Of a stretch of DNA of 64,000 bases, positions 60,588-64,000 are shown piece by piece (the first letter of the stretch is position 1; each line of letters starts with the position of its first letter). Position numbers and translations under genes: made by a program. This DNA comes from Tigheibacillus halophilus (GTDB lineage Bacteria > Bacillota > Bacilli > Bacillales > Amphibacillaceae): positions 1-64,000 of the forward strand of contig NZ_JBHUIZ010000016.1 of assembly GCF_042683165.1 (NCBI RefSeq), given 5' to 3'. The notes below the pieces were generated by a model. It did no database searches. It saw nothing but the letters and a program-made list of their open reading frames with translations, and was not told the origin of the DNA.

Positions 60588-62120
60588 TTAAAGCAAGTCT
60601 TTTTGTTCTTCATATAAATCTTTACATACCTTTGGTGCTGTCCAAAAAGTAGTTAATAACAGTAAGACCACAGGGACAGCAGTGACGACAATGAAGGATT
60701 GTAATGCATTGACGCTTCCTTCCCCAACTGAAACCAAGACGATGGCCACTAAGCCCATGACTAATGCATAAAAAGCTCTTAACCATCTTGGTGGGTGGCC
60801 ATTTCCAGAAATGGCCATGGAAATTGTTAATGACATCGAATCTGTTGTTGTTAACACGAAAATAATTGTTGCCAGCAAAAACAAGAATCCAAATGCCATG
60901 CCAAATGGCAGATGCTCTGTGATTGCCATCATCGCTGCAGGGGGACCAGCTTCAGCCAATGCAGCAGAGACTGAGCCAGGAAGCTTTAATTCCTGGGAAA
61001 TGCCTGTTCCACCTATGACAGTGAACCAAAAGGTCGTAATCACCGGTGCAATGATTGCCACGGTAATGACAAGTTCACGAATCGTCCGTCCTCGGGAAAT
61101 TCTGCTTGCAAATACTGCCATCATAGGACCATACCCGACAAACCAGGCAAAGAAAAATACTGTCCATAAGCCCAGCCATGCTTCATCACCCCGATAAGTG
61201 TTGAATGAGATGAATTTATTCATATACAGGCCTAACGCTTCAAAATAATTGTTGAAGATGAATTGTGCAGGGCCGAGTAATAATACCCCAATAATTAAAG
61301 CAACCGCCAACACAACATTAAAACTGCTTAAAATTTGGATGCCTTTATGAATCCCTGTCACAGCAGAGATAGCTGCAGCAATGACTAATAGAATGATAAT
61401 GGTGATATGAACTGTTAAAGTATTAGGTGTTCCTGTCAAAGAGCTTAATCCATAACCTGCTTGTAATCCCAAAAATCCGATCGGTCCAATTGTTCCAGCG
61501 GCAACAGCTATGATGGAAAATGAATCCACGATTGTACCGAATACACTTTTTTTCATGATCTTTTCGCCTAAGATCGGATACAATAATGCTCTTGGTTTCA
61601 GTGGCATTCCTTTATGATAATGCGCGTACATCAATACGATTGTTCCTAATGTTCCTAAAATTGCCCATGAGAGGAAGCCCCAATCGACAAAACTCATAGC
61701 CAATGCAGGTACTACTGCCTCTTGCGTACCGCCCTTTATTCCGGAAAAATGGGGCGGTACAGTTATAAAGTGGCTTAATGGCTCGGCAGCTGCCCAAAAT
61801 ACGCCTCCGCCAGCCAGTAATGTACACATGATAATGGAGATCCATTTAAAAGTGCTCATTTCAGGTTTATCTATGTTCCCTAAGCGAATTTTTCCAAATT
61901 TGGAAAACGCTAATACCAGCGCAATGATAAATGTTCCTAGTAAAGTGATTTGATAAATAATACCAAAATAAGTAGCAGATAATCCAAATAAATAATCAAC
62001 TGTATTCGCAACAAAATCGGCATTAATTAATGCAACGATCACAAATAGCAACAGTACACTCCCACTTAAAATAAATGAGGGTAAATCCAAAGAAGCTTTG
62101 TTTCTTTTTGAACTTTCCAT
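60588..62120 (-). CDS. BCCT family transporter (betaine/carnitine/choline type)
   Basis: A 510-residue permease with twelve spans. BCCT family blocks: GGVFWAAAEPLSHF, SWAILGTLGTIVLM and FFFAWFVGYGPMMAVFASR followed by ISRGRTIREL. The usual Trp-rich binding motif (WxxWW) is altered here to FFFAWF, so the substrate may differ from glycine betaine. The ATG at 62120 has GGAGG 11 bases before it. A terminator hairpin lies in its leader. Confidence 0.87.
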   Translation of the reverse strand: MESSKRNKASLDLPSFILSGSVLLLFVIVALINADFVANTVDYLFGLSATYFGIIYQITLLGTFIIALVLAFSKFGKIRLGNIDKPEMSTFKWISIIMCTLLAGGGVFWAAAEPLSHFITVPPHFSGIKGGTQEAVVPALAMSFVDWGFLSWAILGTLGTIVLMYAHYHKGMPLKPRALLYPILGEKIMKKSVFGTIVDSFSIIAVAAGTIGPIGFLGLQAGYGLSSLTGTPNTLTVHITIIILLVIAAAISAVTGIHKGIQILSSFNVVLAVALIIGVLLLGPAQFIFNNYFEALGLYMNKFISFNTYRGDEAWLGLWTVFFFAWFVGYGPMMAVFASRISRGRTIRELVITVAIIAPVITTFWFTVIGGTGISQELKLPGSVSAALAEAGPPAAMMAITEHLPFGMAFGFLFLLATIIFVLTTTDSMSLTISMAISGNGHPPRWLRAFYALVMGLVAIVLVSVGEGSVNALQSFIVVTAVPVVLLLLTTFWTAPKVCKDLYEEQKDLL

Positions 62121-62237
62121 TATTTCTTTTCCTCCAATTTTTTGGTGATGGGGAATGAATCCCACAATCCTAACTTCTCATCTAGTAAGATAACCCTTCA
62201 GTTATCCCTAAAATTCCATCGGGATTTCCATGACAAC

Positions 62238-62276
62238 AAAAAAGGAATGATACTTCAGCACCCGAAGCACCATCCC
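62238..62276 (-). terminator. terminator in the BCCT leader
   Basis: On the minus strand GGGATGGTGCTTC and GAAGTATCATTCC form a 13-bp stem (G-T pairs included) with a 7-base loop and a T6 tail. No minus-strand gene lies upstream of it, so it appears to attenuate the BCCT transcript about 120 bases before the start codon. Confidence 0.75.
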
Positions 62277-62491
62277 AATACTAGTTACACATCCTAAACC
62301 AGATTGTTGTGTTTGTAAACCAATCTGAGATATGATCTATTGTTGTCATTTTTCTTATAATAATAAAAAATAGCCACCACATATGAATAAGCTAGTGTTT
62401 TAATCTGGAGTGTCTGGAATATTTTATATATGTTTCGAATAGTATGTCTATTTCTGATTCGGTATTATTGACGTAAAAAATAAATAAATCG

Positions 62492-62520
62492 TTGACTTTT
62501 AATTCCGAAAATAATATACT
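62492..62520 (+). promoter_or_regulatory. SigA promoter of a 24-residue ORF
   Basis: TTGACT and TATACT are 17 bases apart, 42 bases before the ATG. Confidence 0.75.
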
Positions 62521-62561
62521 TTATGAGTAAACAAAATTGAAATTTGAAGGAGGTCGTTACC

Positions 62562-62636
62562 ATGGAAAACAAAAACATATTTACTTCAGGCAATTTCATA
62601 TTTCCGGTGACCTCTGACAATCATAGACATGTTTAA
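62562..62636 (+). CDS. orphan 24-residue peptide
   Basis: This very short frame (MENKNIFTSGNFIF then PVTSDNHRHV) has a consensus promoter upstream, a perfect AAGGAGG eight bases before the ATG, and a strong terminator 30 bases after the stop. There is no signal peptide or membrane segment. The transcription unit is convincing; whether the peptide or the RNA matters is unknown. Confidence 0.5.
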   Translation: MENKNIFTSGNFIFPVTSDNHRHV

Positions 62637-62665
62637 TCTGCTTATTGAATTGTTTTGCGATGATG

Positions 62666-62693
62666 AAGGTCACAATTGTTTGTGACCTTTTTT
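62666..62693 (+). terminator. terminator of the 24-residue ORF
   Basis: AAGGTCACAA and TTGTGACCTT form a perfect 10-bp stem with a 4-base loop and T6. Confidence 0.92.
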
Positions 62694-62729
62694 ATTTGTA
62701 AATGACAGGTTTATTTATGTACTTTACAA

Positions 62730-62759
62730 AAAGCATGCGTCATAGACGTATGCTTTTTT
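62730..62759. terminator. second hairpin terminator
   Basis: AAAGCATGCGTC and GACGTATGCTTT form a 12-bp stem (one G-T pair) with a 3-base loop and T6 after it. It may back up the preceding terminator or act on minus-strand RNA. Confidence 0.75.
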
Positions 62760-62931
62760 GCGTGCTCATTTTGTATTGGTAAGGGCATATAAAACCTGTT
62801 GAAGCCGGCAAAACAATTCAAACAGCAGAACAAACGAAATGATGGTCAAAGGTCGGTACCAAAAATTAATTTGTTCATAAGCTTTGAGAGTGTGCTTGTA
62901 GAAAGCGAAATCGTACGAGGAGGACAAATGT

Positions 62932-63093
62932 TTGGATTTTAACGAATACGCGTTTGAATATGAGTATAAAGAAAAAATGAGGCAGCTGGAAGCATTTTTG
63001 GAAGCTGAAGCGATGAAGAAGAATCGACATAAAGGTTTATCGAAAAAAAGAAAAGTATTTCGTTTGTTTTTTAACAGAAAAAAAACGAATTAA
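62932..63093 (+). CDS. small basic protein, unknown (53 residues)
   Basis: A TTG with AGGAGG eight bases upstream opens a frame of 53 codons: an acidic, aromatic N-terminus (DFNEYAFEYEYKEKMRQLEA) and a strongly basic C-terminus (KKNRHKGLSKKRKVF and FNRKKT). It is soluble, with a likely helical middle. No family recognised. Confidence 0.55.
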   Translation: MDFNEYAFEYEYKEKMRQLEAFLEAEAMKKNRHKGLSKKRKVFRLFFNRKKTN

Positions 63094-63366
63094 TATCGGA
63101 ACGCAGACCATTGCAAAGGAAATTGGCATTTTTACTTGTGAGTAAGGAAAGTATACAATTTTACGTTCTATTTTTTCCTTGGCAGAGGCAGCCATGTCTG
63201 ATTCCAGCGCCCAGCCACTAGGGGCGATTAATCGTAATTCCAGAAAGCTCATCAGTTTGTCTGTTATGCGCTTTTCTTAGTAAACACTGCTTAACAGAAT
63301 GGTTATTAAGCAGTGTTTACTTACATAACTCGTAATAGTTCATAGAAAAATACTGTTCAGAAAATA

Positions 63367-63417
63367 TTGACTCACCGAAAATTTGGTGTTATCATTACCT
63401 AACAACTATTAGTTAGG
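63367..63417 (+). promoter_or_regulatory. promoter and TetR-type operator of the DUF917 gene
   Basis: TTGACT and TATCAT are 17 bases apart (63367-63395). The operator CCTAAC-N8-GTTAGG (63398-63417) starts three bases after the -10, as at the tetR promoter. The leader to the gene is about 190 bases. Confidence 0.75.
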
Positions 63418-63606
63418 CTAGAATACATGGCACAGACCAATTTATTTCACCATTTATGAAGAACTTCGCATCTTGAATAAAAATGTATTGCTAAAGGTAC
63501 ATGTGGTCAAGCGAGTATTTTATCAAACAGAAAATAGGAAATATCCGTTACCTGTTTTCTGAATTATTGAATATATTATGTTCTAATGTCCGAGGAGGAA
63601 TGACCG

Positions 63607-64000
63607 ATGAGGTTGATTGGCAAAGAAGAGGTAGAAAATATAGCAATTGGCGCTGCATTACTGGGAACAGGGGGCGGCGGTGATCCATACATCGGAAAAA
63701 TGATGGCATTGCAAGCAATTGAAGAATTCGGTCCAATTAAATTATTGGATATAACGGAATTAGAGGACGACGATGTGATTGTCCCTTCGGCTATGATGGG
63801 TGCCCCAACAGTAATGGTTGAAAAAATCCCGAGTGGGGAAGAAGCCCTTGTTTCATTCCAAGAACTTGAGAAAGTATTGCAAAAGAAAATCAAAGCGACG
63901 ATGCCAATCGAGGCAGGTGGCGTAAACTCTCTATTGCCGTTAGCATTAGCTGCGAGTATTGGTTTGCCTGTGGTAGATGGAGATGGCATGGGCAGAGCTT
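63607..64000 (+). CDS. DUF917 family protein (5' part, cut by window end)
   Basis: The first 131 residues are present: RLIGKEEVENIAIGAALLGT, then GGGGDPYIG, DVIVPSAMMGAPTVMVEKI, and PIEAGGVNSLLPLALAASIG, typical of COG3535/DUF917, a family named after S-methyl-thiohydantoin desulfurase in recent Pfam versions and often beside hydantoinases. GAGGAGG lies ten bases before the ATG. The shared operator ties it to the racemase-permease operon and tetR. Confidence 0.85.
   Translation, partial: MRLIGKEEVENIAIGAALLGTGGGGDPYIGKMMALQAIEEFGPIKLLDITELEDDDVIVPSAMMGAPTVMVEKIPSGEEALVSFQELEKVLQKKIKATMPIEAGGVNSLLPLALAASIGLPVVDGDGMGRA

Noticed and set aside
62238..62330. T-box leader before the BCCT gene
   Set aside because: GGGATGGTGC only loosely resembles the T-box core AGGGTGGNACCGCG, and no specifier hairpin could be seen.
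63037..63252. 71-codon minus-strand frame overlapping the small basic gene
   Set aside because: No ribosome binding site, and it overlaps a frame with a perfect one. The start vaguely recalls LD-carboxypeptidases but no motif follows.

Overview
The window comes from a low-GC Gram-positive bacterium of the family Bacillaceae. The evidence is the B. subtilis-like gene order tsaE-tsaB-rimI-tsaD / ydiF / moaC-rex / ydiK-ydiL / groES-groEL, a CIRCE operator, SigA-type promoters, strong AGGAGG ribosome binding sites, a SinI-like gene, a PbuE-type pump with an adenine riboswitch, and many TTG/GTG starts. The species cannot be fixed from the sequence alone.

Layout. 1-282: end of an rRNA operon (5S) with tRNA-fMet and tRNA-Asp. 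374-13524: conserved core (DNA glycosylase, t6A genes, DnaA-box cluster, RodA/FtsW-like protein, ABC-F protein, MoaC, Rex, YdiK/YdiL, GroES/GroEL). 13590-17910: accessory segment just after groEL with debris of one or more prophages (integrase end fused to an endolysin end, broken YolD and ImmA genes) among four small intact genes. 19061-29488: a catabolic cluster (MFS transporter, PucR regulator, carbamoyl-amino-acid hydrolase, PyrK- and PyrD-like proteins, dihydroorotase-like protein, CapA-like protein, aspartase) that reads as orotate -> dihydroorotate -> carbamoyl-aspartate -> aspartate -> fumarate; the aspartase carries an early stop codon. 29822-32690: methyltransferase, small membrane protein, a type I toxin locus with a LexA-like box in its promoter, and a decayed second copy of that toxin. 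32839-39298: MarR + MMPL exporter, ZIP transporter, two exported proteins. 39585-43755: IlvD with a FadR-type regulator, then a c-di-GMP-I riboswitch directly in front of a 33-residue SinI-like antirepressor, a GNAT gene and a broken HIT gene. 43828-54709: MFS/MarR pair, MBL hydrolase, arylamine N-acetyltransferase, SEC-C protein, adenine riboswitch + pbuE, CPBP protease, phosphoesterase, cytochrome P450. 55058-64000: hydantoin-racemase-like gene, NCS1 permease, TetR regulator, AI-2E and BCCT transporters, two very small genes, and the start of a DUF917 gene cut by the window end.

How parts work together. Three promoters in the last region (racemase-permease operon, tetR, DUF917) each carry the same 20-bp inverted repeat just after the -10 box, so these genes look like one TetR-controlled regulon for a hydantoin- or nucleobase-like compound. 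The strongest new-looking items are the c-di-GMP riboswitch/SinI-like pair, the orotate-type catabolic cluster, the LexA-boxed type I toxin, and this TetR regulon. All functions are inferred from sequence; no database searches were run.
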